The notes under the pieces: model-generated
Databases searched by the model: none
Told to the model about the DNA's origin: nothing
What the model saw: the letters and a program-made list of their open reading frames with translations, nothing else
From: Larix kaempferi
Lineage: Eukaryota; Streptophyta; Pinopsida; Pinales; Pinaceae
Assembly: GCA_027924585.1 (NCBI GenBank)
Contig: BSBM01000636.1
Coordinates: 7,394,001-7,458,000, forward strand
Reading direction: 5' to 3'
DNA length: 64,000 nucleotides
Shown here: positions 50,201 through 55,244 of the stretch, piece after piece
Layout of the letters: every line of letters starts with the position of its first letter
Numbering within the stretch: position 1 is the first letter of the stretch
Program-made: the position numbers and the translations under genes

Positions 50201-52124
50201 ATGTTTTTAAGTCGTTTTCATCTACTTAATCTTTTTATACTATTTGATTTAGCTTATGAATACCAATAATATATTTTTTTCTACTAAAAAAACTGAAAAT
50301 TTTCCAATAAACTAAACTGATATTCCAGTGTTGCCATAAGCTGTATCTAACTTATTTTAAAAAAAAACTCTCAACTAGCGGCGCACACGTTTTTGAAGAC
50401 ATTACTAAATTCATACGCTCGAAGAAATATATAAACCTAGAAATATCCATTTAGACTTACAGTTGTTCCAATGTTGTCAGGTTTCCAAGCTCTGGCGGAA
50501 GTATCCCATTAAGACTGTTTGAAGCAAAGCTCCTGAAGATAAAATCTCACAAGTAAGAAATAAGCTCCTGAATATAAAATCCCTGGTTTCTTTATTTTGT
50601 TTTTGCTTTCAGTAATCATGAAAACCAATTGTTTGTATATGATATAAAGTGATGTAAGCACCAAAGGATTGAATAAAGTTGTTGGAACGCAAGAAACTGA
50701 ACTGATAGCCTGTTATATCTTCTCACATTCACAGGGATATAGTGAAACAACAAATCAATCTGGAGAATTTTTCCTTTTCCCATTTACTCCTCAATTTGAT
50801 ACGTGTGTTCCCCTTGTATTCCCTTAAGTAATATGCATGCATCTGTGCAGAGAGAGAGGAAGAGATCTTACAATGAAATCAATTTTTTAAGATTTCCAAG
50901 CTCCTTTGGGACAGGGCCTGATAAGTTATTTATTCCCACGGTCCTGAATCCATGAATGCTATTGATCAATGGTACAAATTGCTCGCAGATGAAATCTATT
51001 CGGGCAATAATAATCAATGATTTTAAGTAGTACGACCTATATGGAAGATGCAGATCAACAAACTTTACCTAACTAACACAAGAAGAAAGAGTAGTTCTGC
51101 AGAATCACATTATCTTGGTTAATTTTAAAGAATCTCACAAGTACTGCATCTGTGTGAGGTTACCCAAGAAGGCAGGTATTGGTCCTGTTAAATAGTTTTG
51201 TGCCAAGTTCCTGCCATGAAAATTCCACAGATCGCTCTGTCAAGATCTCATTTTTTATATAGACAGAATAAGTAAACCTTAAGGGTTCTTTTCAAGTGGC
51301 ATGGACTGTACAAGATGCACATCATAATATGTGTTTAGTTCAAATTGTAAGAACATAATACAATGCACTTTCAATGATTTCAGAAACCAGAGTCATGATA
51401 TGTTAGTTTTTTGCACCCGTTTTCTTATTTTCTACCGAAAATAGGACAATTCCCACATTAGACAATAATATAGTAGTATTCAATTCAACTGGAAAATCAG
51501 AAACAGTCTTACAGAGCCAAAAGGTAAGTCAGGTTAGCCAGTTCTGCCGGAATTTCTCCCTTTATGTTAATTGCAACGGCTTTCCTGCAAGCAAGAAGGC
51601 GGCTGATGGGTTAGGATACTTAAATCTTGCAATTGTGTTTTGAGATAAGACCAGATAATTTAAGAACCTTGAAAAAATCGAATTGGCAGATTTAAGAGAA
51701 GCTTTTACATTTGCACAATATGGCAAGTGGTTTCGTCGTTGAAGCTGCAATCGCACTTGAAGGCAGGATTCATAGAAGAATCGGCAATGGGCGTGCTGTC
51801 GATGGCTCGTCCAGTGCATGGATCTCCAGTAAGGTTCCATGGAGTTTTCCATGTATCAGAATCTATACCGGTACTCCACTTCTGAGAAAGTGACTTTAAT
51901 ACAGTAACTGTTACCAGGAGAAGGAAATGAACTGATCAACAAACAAATTATTGATAAAAACATGGGAATTCTTGCAGCCTGCGGTATTATTTTGTTCTGT
52001 GGTTACCTTCTTTTGGGTCCGTGACGGCTGCTGCCTGAGCTTGCTGAAACGAAGTGACACAACAAGCAATGATTAAAAAAGTGCAGAGAAGCCAAATCGA
52101 CGAAGAGATTTGAAGCTTAAACAT
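3648..52124 (-). CDS. LRR receptor-like kinase gene (At1g56130/At1g53430 type), 5' eight exons, partial
   Basis: Eight exons join in frame on the minus strand: 52124-52007, 51907-51709, 51584-51513, 51210-51139, 50943-50872, 50532-50461, 3956-3885 and 3719-3648. All introns have GT..AG ends. They encode about 249 residues: a signal peptide, a cysteine-containing N-terminal cap and LRRs encoded by six successive 72-base exons of identical phase. This architecture is that of LRR-VIII-2 receptor kinases, plasma-membrane proteins with an LRR and malectin-like ectodomain and a cytosolic Ser/Thr kinase. The rest of the ectodomain, the transmembrane segment and the kinase are not in the window and must lie beyond base 1. 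Intron 6 is 46,504 bp and full of transposons. No stop or frameshift is seen in the eight exons, so the gene may be functional. Ligand and pathway cannot be told from sequence. Confidence 0.88.
4871..8213 (-). mobile_element. hAT DNA transposon with 8-bp target-site duplication
   Basis: Identical 8-base direct repeats GATTATGG sit at 4863-4870 and 8214-8221. The ends are imperfect inverted repeats: CTAAGTCACCTGACACG on the left, and GTATGAAACCAGACACG reading inward from the right (11 of 17 matched). Subterminal regions are rich in GGACACG/CGTGTCC motifs at both ends, likely transposase-binding sites. The element encodes a decayed hAT transposase on the minus strand. A truncated relative of its left end lies at 29654-32296. 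Confidence 0.85.
5304..7604 (-). pseudogene. hAT transposase (DUF659 type), broken
   Basis: In minus-strand order: a BED-type zinc-finger region ([16 protein letters not shown], near 7520); a DUF659 region reading [20 protein letters not shown]; a segment [18 protein letters not shown], the usual VVTDNA block with its catalytic Asp, at about 6750-6800; then [10 protein letters not shown]; and the C-terminal hAT dimerisation region with [20 protein letters not shown] and VYVHSNLRL (about 5515-5640). The segments lie in different frames, partly from introns (for example between 6712 and 6545). In-frame stops near 6842 and 5690 show it is no longer intact. Its job was cut-and-paste transposition in the nucleus. 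Confidence 0.8.
10458..10655 (+). repeat. 99 bp tandem duplication
   Basis: Two copies starting AGGATGTTCATCTCACCATA at 10458 and 10557, nearly identical over 99 bases. Confidence 0.9.
10827..11010 (+). repeat. About 95 bp imperfect tandem duplication
   Basis: Two diverged copies starting near 10827 and 10922 share TTGGAGTGATTAATGACCAT and GTGATATGTG. They are older than the neighbouring 99 bp duplication, judging by the number of differences. Confidence 0.8.
13250..13750. repeat. Large palindrome 1, arms about 240 bp
   Basis: Arms meet at about 13497-13505 around GTCGATGAG. The inner arm GTACCATTGGAAAGGT (left) pairs with ACCTTTCCAATGGTAC (right), then GATAACTTTCTCCTC pairs with GAGGAGAAAGTTATC. 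Pairing continues outward through the GGAGAGAGAT/ATCTCTCC block and AT-rich sequence. Transcribed, this would form a long hairpin. Confidence 0.85.
13790..14170. repeat. Large palindrome 2, a diverged sister of palindrome 1
   Basis: It repeats the same hairpin core, TTTTTGGTACCATTGGAAAG then TCTCGTCGATACC then TTTGAATGGTACCAAAAG, with more mismatches, and the same outer AT-rich arms. The outer flank of palindrome 1's right arm is duplicated here, so the pair arose by tandem duplication. Confidence 0.75.
16648..16997 (+). mobile_element. Small LTR-like (TRIM-like) insertion with 5-bp target duplication
   Basis: TTTAC flanks the element on both sides (16643-16647 and 16998-17002). It begins TGTTGGA and ends TCCAACA. 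A 186-base LTR-like block (16648-16833, ending TAACA) is followed at 16835 by TGGTATCAAAGC, one mismatch from the initiator-Met tRNA primer-binding site TGGTATCAGAGC typical of plant Copia and TRIM elements. A second full LTR is not visible, so it is either internally deleted or a non-autonomous derivative. It interrupts LINE A between the endonuclease and the linker. Confidence 0.65.
17525..20257. other. Intronic sequence, mostly unassigned
   Basis: No domain recognised. A minus-strand primer-binding-site-like GCTCTGATACCAT at about 18141-18153, preceded on the minus strand by TGACA, suggests the inner edge of an LTR lying above 18155. I cannot find the partner LTR or any Copia coding sequence. 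Two stretches (18300-18760 and 18930-19300) have less AT-biased sequence with splice-like TTTCGCAG and TGCAG sites but no protein that I recognise. Confidence 0.35.
20258..20540 (+). repeat. 142 bp tandem duplication
   Basis: Two diverged copies start CCAGGTGGYGCAACAGT at 20258 and 20400. Both carry GAAGGGATCTCTCTAG and CATCTATCTAGAA-like blocks. No coding potential was seen. Confidence 0.85.
20720..21260 (-). CDS. Possible first exon of a plastid-targeted protein, unrecognised
   Basis: A minus-strand reading frame starts at an ATG near 21063 and runs [20 protein letters not shown] then [16 protein letters not shown]. It continues with [15 protein letters not shown], an eight-glycine run and [17 protein letters not shown], ending at a possible GTATGG donor near 20795. 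The Ser/Arg/hydroxy-rich, acid-poor start would suit a transit peptide. A second upstream frame ([16 protein letters not shown] from about 21204) stops just after the first ATG, so a frameshift may have split a longer N-terminus. GC content is higher than the surroundings. No downstream exon was found, so it may be a captured or decayed gene piece. I do not recognise the family. Confidence 0.3.
21261..23600. other. Intronic sequence of higher GC, no genes recognised
   Basis: Apart from a 23 bp triplet repeat (22868-22934), no domain, RNA or mobile-element edge was recognised. A short stem is possible at 23297-23347, where ATGACGTCAGCC faces GGCTGGCGTCAT. Confidence 0.4.
22868..22934 (+). repeat. 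23 bp direct repeat, three copies
   Basis: GCTCGTGTCATAAGCTCTAT recurs at 22868, 22891 and 22914 with an exact 23-base period. Confidence 0.92.
23600..24545 (-). pseudogene. LINE ORF1 / DUF4283-like fragment
   Basis: The minus-strand segment at 23650-23838 reads [20 protein letters not shown] then [16 protein letters not shown]. This resembles the DUF4283 region found in ORF1 of plant LINEs and related retroelements, which typically has LVG.F.G......L..W....W....G..P. Further 5' pieces (24044-23814 and 24481-24275) are in shifted frames. No RT follows, so this is an isolated remnant. The region also holds a roughly 42 bp imperfect tandem duplication at 24137-24226 (GGGAGTATCRCATGGATCTG). Assignment is tentative. 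Confidence 0.45.
24645..24775 (+). repeat. 66 bp imperfect tandem duplication
   Basis: Two copies of ATAATTTTCTTTAGAAATCA, CCACCTTTTATATATATGTC and ATATGCCAACGAGAGAA follow each other; the second has a short deletion. Confidence 0.88.
24776..26608. other. AT-rich intronic sequence, nothing recognised
   Basis: No coding domain, RNA gene or element edge was identified. The ORFs of 60-100 codons here look like chance. Confidence 0.4.
26609..26737 (+). repeat. 62 bp tandem duplication
   Basis: Two almost identical copies of AAAAATAGTTATCATTAATT through GTTATAACTTTTTG, with a 62-base period. Confidence 0.9.
27611..27845 (+). mobile_element. tRNA-derived SINE
   Basis: The 5' part resembles a tRNA gene: an A-box-like AAGCTTAAGTGGTAAAGA at about 27617 and a B-box-like GCGTTTGAATCCC at about 27670, spaced as in an RNA polymerase III promoter. 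The body continues with CTTAGGCCCTGTGGATGCAC and ends near CCCTAGTAAAAAGAAAA, similar in layout to Au-type plant SINEs. It encodes no protein; such elements move using LINE enzymes, and LINEs are abundant in this window. A target duplication was not resolved. Confidence 0.65.
27874..28425. mobile_element. Inverted-repeat element (MITE-like) with 5S-derived core
   Basis: Arms of about 190 bases are inverted copies. Left AATGATATATCATTTTTTAG, ATGAGTATTAGTTACAA, TTGAATAATCCACTT and GTGGGATTGAAATCAATGAA match the right arm read on the minus strand, with AATGATATATCATTTTTAAG at its outer edge. Between the arms, about 28083-28165, is a second 5S rRNA-like segment in reverse orientation (ACTAGGACTTCTTAGGAGG then GCTCAAGCACACTTAAATG). 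No ORF or transposase is present, so it would depend on an enzyme supplied elsewhere. Target duplications were not resolved. Confidence 0.7.
29018..29062 (+). repeat. Left terminal inverted repeat of the 20 kb element
   Basis: Starts GGGTGTGTGCAAGAAG directly after TTAA and continues ATGAGGGTCACTTTAGATGC. The last 14 bases of the 30-base core are identical to the right end, as is AAG at positions 11-13. Confidence 0.85.
29093..29250. promoter_or_regulatory. Left subterminal ACGCG motif cluster
   Basis: Contains ATAACGCGTTT, AACGCGCACGCGTTATGTAG, AACGCGTACGCGTTATGTA and ATCGCGTACGCGATATGTAA within 160 bases. The core NCGCGTACGCGN is a perfect palindrome. The same motif occurs at the other end and before the transposase gene and, by eye, nowhere else in the window. 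It also sits just before the likely first exon of the plus-strand gene, so it may serve both as a transposase-binding site and in transcription. Confidence 0.75.
29275..29433 (+). other. Probable 5' untranslated exon of the plus-strand gene of the element
   Basis: A GC-rich island (CAGTCGGCCGATTGCCGACC and onward) sits in AT-rich DNA and ends at a consensus donor GTCAG|GTAATT at 29433/29434. The matching acceptor is TTGCAG at 32461-32466, eight bases before the ATG of the coding region. The frame that would join to that ATG has a stop just before the donor, so this exon is leader only. Its 3' intron (about 3 kb) holds the nested hAT pieces. No transcript evidence. Confidence 0.5.
29697..31926. 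mobile_element. Non-autonomous hAT element with 8-bp target duplication
   Basis: GTCCCCAC is duplicated at 29689-29696 and 31927-31934. The ends read CAGGCTTCAAATTTGAAG, and inward from the right CAGGGATCAAATTTGAAG: 16 of 18 match and the CAGG start is typical of hAT. It is 2230 bases long without a transposase ORF. Inside is a short degenerate tandem repeat (30350-30500). It lies inside the older hAT fragment, which itself lies in the leader intron of the 20 kb element's plus-strand gene. Confidence 0.85.
30350..30500 (+). repeat. Three-copy 56-65 bp degenerate repeat
   Basis: TGTTTTCTTTGTTGTATCAA occurs at about 30356, 30416 and 30468, each followed by GTYAATSCT and a variable stretch. Confidence 0.8.
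32475..34606 (+). CDS. Accessory protein of the 20 kb element, seven coding exons, unknown family
   Basis: Coding exons: 32475-33392, 33491-33586, 33706-33786, 33874-34014, 34111-34197, 34297-34404 and 34526-34606, all joined in phase 0 with GT..AG introns of about 87-121 bases. They give an uninterrupted 503-residue protein. The N-terminal 175 residues look folded ([50 protein letters not shown]). Then follows a Pro/Gly/Ser/Thr-rich region with short repeats of GPSGPST type (about residues 250-280), a CTSCGRPC motif that could bind metal (about residue 287), and a long Pro-rich tail ending KNKRKLEF, a possible nuclear localisation signal. I recognise no known domain. Intact frame and clean splice sites suggest recent selection. 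A role as DNA-binding or transposition helper is inferred only from its location. Confidence 0.8.
34607..34890 (+). repeat. Minisatellite after the accessory gene's stop
   Basis: Variants of TACATGTACTTTTGGAGACA and TTTTGGATATATATGTACTT alternate about a dozen times in 280 bases, beginning directly after the stop codon. They probably lie in the 3' untranslated region. Overlapping ORFs on both strands here are repeat artefacts. Confidence 0.85.
34891..35690. other. Interior of the 20 kb element, little recognised
   Basis: AT-rich. A minus-strand ORF at 35254-35469 ending [16 protein letters not shown] then [15 protein letters not shown] vaguely recalls the start of CACTA (Tnp2-like) transposases, but it is too short and decayed to call. 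Confidence 0.25.
35691..36998 (+). repeat. Satellite A: 358 bp tandem array, about 3.65 copies
   Basis: CGGAAATTCACCAAGTGTCC recurs at 35691, 36049, 36407 and 36765, an exact 358-base period. Copies differ at only a few positions. The unit is GC-rich (for example GACGTCGGACCGACGAACCG and CTCTAGGGGGCCCTCTCCCT), unlike its AT-rich surroundings, and contains AAACTAGGGTTTTGCTCAGT. The repeated 117- and 128-codon ORFs on both strands exist only because the period allows them. Origin is unknown; rDNA spacer was considered without support. Confidence 0.93.
36999..37440. other. Spacer between satellite A and the decayed transposase copy
   Basis: No clear similarity found. It may include the unrecognisable 5' part of the second transposase copy. 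Confidence 0.3.
37441..38340 (+). pseudogene. Decayed second transposase copy, C-terminal half
   Basis: On the plus strand, with frameshifts and stops, the sequence follows the minus-strand transposase at 40990-44358: [12 protein letters not shown] against [20 protein letters not shown] against [20 protein letters not shown] against [20 protein letters not shown] against HVSDLVQP; then ISLMVNKG against STGSMVVKG-like sequence, GYVFQD against GYVYRD, and [20 protein letters not shown] against [20 protein letters not shown]. It covers roughly the last third of the protein, including the third catalytic block. It is inverted relative to the working gene and clearly older. It lies between the two satellite blocks. 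Confidence 0.8.
38341..38807. other. AT-rich spacer, nothing recognised
   Basis: No coding domain or repeat seen. The ORF at 38434-38658 on the minus strand is low-complexity and unsupported. Confidence 0.35.
38808..39092 (+). repeat. Satellite A partial unit joined to satellite B
   Basis: A single, 5'-truncated satellite A unit begins at CTCCCGGCAGTGTTCCCACG and carries a deletion of about 14 bases after CCCTGAACG relative to the array at 35691-36998. At the shared AAACTAGGGTTTTGCTCAGT (39072-39091) it changes into satellite B. Confidence 0.88.
39072..39936 (+). repeat. Satellite B: 359 bp tandem array, about 2.4 copies
   Basis: AAACTAGGGTTTTGCTCAGT recurs at 39072, 39431 and 39790, a 359-base period, with a final rearranged fragment ending near 39936. 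The unit shares blocks with satellite A (the start block; CAGGTGTCCCTGAA against CAAGTGTCCCTGAA; CGACGAACCGTYGACTCYGT) but differs elsewhere. The two are therefore diverged subfamilies of one satellite. Long ORFs within it are period artefacts. Confidence 0.92.
39937..40989. other. AT-rich spacer downstream of the transposase gene
   Basis: A short duplication (GGGTAAAAGGTGGTTGTCRC with ACTTTCATAGTTGTATAGTG) occurs at about 40301-40360 and 40409-40467. It holds the presumed 3' end of the transposase transcript. Nothing else recognised. Confidence 0.4.
40990..44358 (-). CDS. DDE-type transposase of the 20 kb element, three exons, one frameshift
   Basis: Exons on the minus strand: 44358-42606, 42509-41495 and 41378-40990, with GT..AG introns and matching phases, giving about 1051 residues once one frameshift is set aside. 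N-terminal third: basic and Ser-rich ([16 protein letters not shown]), perhaps nuclear. Middle: a Cys/His region ([27 protein letters not shown]) likely to bind zinc. Exon 2: an RNase H-like DDE core with SVVDFAENY (Asp about 632), [13 protein letters not shown] (Asp about 721) and [18 protein letters not shown] (acidic residue about 753-762). C-terminal: [15 protein letters not shown] and a last exon rich in aromatic residues. It would excise and insert the element at TTAA. The frameshift is one extra base in a GGGG run (plus-strand CCCC at 43887-43890). Family assignment is open. Confidence 0.8.
44359..44770 (-). promoter_or_regulatory. Upstream leader and promoter region of the transposase gene
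   Basis: Between the first ATG (44358) and the ACGCG cluster lies a leader region. It includes a GC-rich block at about 44665-44745 similar in character to the island before the plus-strand gene. Related CTCCTCAAWTA and AGCTCTTCAA/TTCTTCAA stretches repeat at 44380-44540. No splice structure could be proven here. Confidence 0.35.
44768..44840. promoter_or_regulatory. Internal ACGCG motif cluster upstream of the transposase gene
   Basis: AAAACGTGTACGCGTTATAT, AAAACGCGTGCGCGATATGT and AAAACGCGAACGCAATATAG lie within 73 bases, about 410 bases upstream of the transposase ATG. They are the same motif as at both ends of the element. A transposase that binds its own ends could also bind here and control its own expression; that is inference. 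Confidence 0.7.
44941..45250 (+). repeat. Pyrimidine-rich tract left of the GAT array
   Basis: About 300 bases dominated by CTCTCTCCC, CCCTCTCCATCTCTCC-like runs and CCCCTA motifs, with very few purines on the plus strand. No ORF of interest. Confidence 0.8.
45270..47295 (+). repeat. 2 kb GAT/GGT/GAA microsatellite with higher-order repeats
   Basis: Nearly every triplet is GAT, GGT, GAA, GTT or GAC-like. Landmarks recur: TTGATGGGGAACCTAGAGAT at 45661, 46213 and 46993; a GACATGATGGAGATGTTGAT-like block at about 45516, 46038 and 46851; and GAGGAACCTACAGATGCC-like blocks at about 45893, 45935 and 46697. Larger segments of several hundred bases have therefore been duplicated within it. ORFs rich in Met, Ser, His or Ile on the two strands are products of the triplet repeat, not genes. 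Confidence 0.93.
47296..48060 (+). repeat. Pyrimidine-rich tract right of the GAT array
   Basis: About 760 bases of CTCTCTC, CCCTCCCTC and CCATCC-type sequence, like the tract on the left of the array. It ends with repeated CCTTGA, CCCACCCC and AAATATTAA motifs. The ORFs (for example 47398-47811) are Pro/Ser-rich by composition only. Confidence 0.8.
48085..48226. promoter_or_regulatory. Right subterminal ACGCG motif cluster
   Basis: ATAACGCGAGCGCGTTTTGT, ATAACGCGTACGTGTTATGT, ATAACGCGTACGCGTTAATT, ATAACGCGCACGTGTTATTT and ATAACGCGTACGCGTTATTT follow at about 30-base spacing. This is the densest of the three clusters. It lies about 0.9-1.05 kb inside the right end, while the left cluster is 75-230 bases inside the left end. 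Confidence 0.8.
48227..49089. other. Right arm of the 20 kb element, noncoding
   Basis: No ORF or domain. A TTCAAAGGCTCTACCCACAA-type block occurs twice (about 48687 and 48856 with small changes), with similar GAGG/TTTTTG context. Confidence 0.45.
49090..49141 (-). repeat. Right terminal inverted repeat of the 20 kb element
   Basis: Read inward on the minus strand from 49141: GGGTCAGTGCAAGCTA, then ATGAGGGTCACTTT, then TGGCGCGTTAGATGCAAT. Relative to the left end it has five substitutions in 30 bases and a 9-base insertion containing one GCGCG motif. Confidence 0.85.
49142..49600 (+). repeat. AT-rich flanking repeats around the insertion site
   Basis: The 100 bases after the element (ACAATTTTGAAATTCTAATA, then ATCAATTTAATAAAATAAAC) are a direct repeat of the 100 bases before it (28918-29013). 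Further copies of the AATTTAATAAAATAAACAAT and CTTAAATTATTTTATGTATATG blocks occur at 49328-49360, 49372-49395 and 49470-49500. The element therefore appears to have inserted into a pre-existing AT-rich tandem repeat at a TTAA. Confidence 0.7.
49601..50460. other. 5' part of intron 6 of the LRR kinase gene
   Basis: Very AT-rich, A-run-rich sequence up to 49870, then ordinary intronic sequence up to the exon 6 donor. No coding feature. Confidence 0.5.
50461..52124 (-). CDS. LRR receptor kinase exons 1-6: signal peptide, N-cap and first four LRR exons
   Basis: Exon 1 starts at the ATG whose first base is 52124 and codes a short basic start (MFKLQ), a hydrophobic core ([12 protein letters not shown]) and a QAQAAA stretch, a classic secretory signal peptide; it ends in phase 1 after DPKE. 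Exon 2 (51907-51709) carries the N-cap with [22 protein letters not shown] and [14 protein letters not shown], matching the family pattern of a GEPCSG motif followed by a CDCS..TTCHIT motif. Exons 3-6 are 72 bases each, ending in phase 2 with a CT or TT that pairs with the next exon's G to make Leu, and read as LRRs such as [16 protein letters not shown] and [16 protein letters not shown]. Introns 1-5 are short (about 100-340 bases), in sharp contrast to intron 6. Confidence 0.9.
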
Positions 52125-52230
52125 GATGATGGCCGGGTTTGATTCTCGCGCCCGCACTGGCAGCTCTCTGGATGATACAGCAGGGCGACTTGATTGAGGA
52201 TATTATAACAAATACCGATTCGTGTTCTGC
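52125..52230 (-). promoter_or_regulatory. 5' leader and likely core promoter of the LRR kinase gene
   Basis: On the minus strand a TATA-like TTATAATATCC lies at about 52200-52210, some 75-85 bases upstream of the start codon. A short leader with two in-frame CATCATC triplets runs into the ATG. No upstream ATG is seen between the TATA-like motif and the start. The position is plausible, but the transcription start is inferred only. Confidence 0.4.
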
Positions 52231-52344
52231 GCTTTTACTTGTGTGGAATTCCATTAATAATTTGAATTTTTAATTAATTTTGAATTCTGATTGATTGATA
52301 TGTGAGAACATTTGGTTTTTTTTGTTTACTAGTGGTCAAAATCG

Positions 52345-52505
52345 TTGATCCCACCACACCAACTGGATTGTAGAATTTTCTTGACTTGCATGCAGGATTG
52401 GTATTTGTTTCATTAGTTCACGGATCCCACCACACCAACTGTATTGGTATTTGTTTCATTGGTCTTTAAGTGATCAAAATCATTCAGAAATCCTATCACA
52501 CCAAT
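52345..52505 (+). repeat. Imperfect direct repeats upstream of the LRR kinase gene
   Basis: GATCCCACCACACCAACTG followed by TTGGTATTTGTTTCATTRGT occurs at about 52349 and 52423, with a third, weaker copy (ATCCTATCACACCAATT) near 52491. Confidence 0.75.
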
Positions 52506-52519
52506 TTTTAATTGATTTG

Positions 52520-52885
52520 GATTTTGGGTATCTCCTCTTAACTTGCTTATCTTTAAGTGAAATTGAAAGTGGGTAGCCTTTTACTCATGAGACTCACACT
52601 TTAACATAGTGAACTTGCGAAAAATAACATTTGATAATATTTAAATTAGCTCATCCTTAAACCAAATTGAAAGCGAGTAGCTTTGCTCATAAAACCCACA
52701 CCTTAACCGAATGAACTTGTCAAAATTAACATTTGATAACATTTAAGTTATAACAATTGATAATATTTAAATTAGCTCATCCTTAAACCAAATTGAAAGG
52801 GGGTAGCTTTGCTCATAAAACCCACACCTTAACCGAATGAACTTGCTAAAATTAACATTTGATAACATTTAAGTGAATCCAATCA
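52520..52885 (+). repeat. 126 bp tandem repeat, three copies of decreasing similarity
   Basis: TTAGCTCATCCTTAAACCAA at about 52646 and 52772 begins two near-identical 126-base units containing GTAGCTTTGCTCATAAAACC. A diverged third copy precedes them at about 52540. Confidence 0.85.
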
Positions 52886-53184
52886 GAGATAATAAAAAAA
52901 AATGTGAAGTAAAATCTGTTTGGTGATTTAATATTTATCTAAAAATTTAATTAATCCATTTCACTATAAAAGCTATTTCAATATTAATCATAAAGTGTAT
53001 ATAAATAAAAAATGCACAAAATATTAAAAATTAAAATTTATGGTACTTTTTAAATCTGATTTTGATTTAATTATCTAGTTAATGTGAAGCAAATGGTTTA
53101 TACGACTAGAGCAAATTGTTTAGATTTCAATGTATTTCATATTCAATCTGTTGTTATCAATATTATTCAAAATTTGCCCAATTC

Positions 53185-53400
53185 TAGGTTGTCAATTTTT
53201 TGGTTTAGAAGTTTATGTTAATGTCATTTTCATATAAATGTTTGATTAGTATTATGTAGATTGTCAATATTATTCAAAATTTAACTTAGGTTGTCAATTT
53301 TTTGGTTTAGAAATTCATGTCAATATCATTTTCATATAAATGTTTGGTTAGTGTTATGTAGATTGTCAATATTTTAGTTCAAACGTCAATGTCAATATCA
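53185..53400 (+). repeat. About 102 bp tandem duplication
   Basis: GTTGTCAATTTTTTGGTTTA, then TCATTTTCATATAAATGTTT, occur at about 53189 and 53291. A partial third copy starts near 53363. Confidence 0.82.
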
Positions 53401-55240
53401 TTATTATTTTATATTAGTCATGTAGATCATTGCATTTAAAAATAAATACAATATTTTTTAAAGTTCATTTCATTTTAATAAATTTAGTATAATAATTATC
53501 ACATTTTAGAGTTTATTACTTAATTATGATATTCTTTACTTTCTTTCTTAAGATTTTATAGACTAAAATTAGTCTAAGTAGATGTTAACTATTATCATCA
53601 TCATTAATAAATTTTAAAGTATTTGTAAAATATTTGATATATAAGAAAAATAAGTTACAACATTGAACTATATAGACCAAAAAAATTCAATGTGTTTGTT
53701 CATTGAAAACACAATCTTCTCAATTTTAGTGAGTAACTACTTATTTTTAGAACAGAGCCTCCACATTCAACACAATGTAGGAAATGACCCACTTTCCCCT
53801 ATTTCCAACATTTTTCATTCAATATTTTTTTTACAGTAATAATATATTTGTAATTGGAATTTTTTTTATTAAACTAGCAACGCTGTAATACAAAAATATA
53901 GTTCATTTCCACGTCTTAGCAAAACTTAAGTGTCCTTCCACCAAAAAAACTAAAGACATGTCTATCCAAATTCTAACACTAAAAATCTGGTAGGTATATT
54001 GCCTTACAAATTGACATAGAAGTAAAATAGCATGGAAACACATGACATAATTAAGAAAGAGTTGGCCTTAGAAGGGCATCTTTTATAAAGTCCTTCATAG
54101 TCTCCATAGTAGATTCCACAATGCACATTTCCAAATATGGTTTGTATAAAGAGCAAGCTTTAGCTACATTCGCACCAACTTCAATGATGAAAGGCATGGG
54201 ATGCCCATAACCTCTTCCTTAATCATATCAATGTCATTGAGGAAGACTCCCCAATAGAGTCAGACACTGAGGGAAGGGGTACATAAGAACCTCCTATGGG
54301 ATATGCAAATGATCCATAATTTGGATTCTAGCTCGAGATGTTTCCTCTTGTGATTTTGCATGAAGGAAATTACTCCTTTTCAAATTCCTTAATCACCAAC
54401 AACTAGGTGGCAGTTTCCACCATACATCAATCCTTCATGTTATTCTCAATTTGAGCCTTCTGATCCCAATCATCCTTCTAACATGTCTGCTTCATGAAGG
54501 AATTCATAACAGAGAATAGAACCTCAACCATTTATCTCTCACAATGCTTAAACCCTCGTCTCATTCCCTCTAATTCATACATATATAATAGTCACTTTTA
54601 TAATAAATTTGGACCATTGCTTCCACTAAAGAATGAACTCTTGGGTTAATGATAGTTAGGATACCAATGGATTCTAGAGTAGACCAAACCACCATCTTAA
54701 TGTGCCACAAAGATTGGGATGTGAATTGAAAGCAAATAAAACAAACCTAACAAGAAGAGCCATTGATTTTAACCCCCACGCACAAGAGGTGGCATCCTTG
54801 TTGTACTTCTCACTATCATAAATGTTGACAAGAAATTCATGACCATAAAGTAACGTTAGTTGGTCGGTGCATATTAACTCTGCATTCATTCCCACTTACA
54901 CTTGAGAATACACCTATCAACATATGATCCCTCAATTAACTTAAAATTATATTCATGGGATGGCTTTGAACATTGTTCTCCCCCCATTTATGACTATTGA
55001 CCCTTCACTCATGCATGCCAAAGTTTGCTTGGTGATCACCTCTTTTCTTCTAAGTTCTCACGACCCGAAAAAACCTAACTCTTTAAATTCTTAATCTAAG
55101 TCAAGGGATAATTGAATTAGATCAGTGAGGGAAATATTTTTGGGGAGAGAAGGTAAAATTATGGTTGAATAAAAATTGAAAAGTCCCCCATCAAAATACT
55201 TGTGTTAATCCTCTTTTTTAGCATAATTAAACATTTATAA
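53401..55240. other. AT-rich intergenic sequence, nothing recognised
   Basis: No domain found. The 54100-54900 part is less AT-rich and may be decayed retroelement sequence, but no motif supports this. The ORF at 54674-54895 minus is unassigned. Confidence 0.35.
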
Positions 55241-55244
55241 ACTA

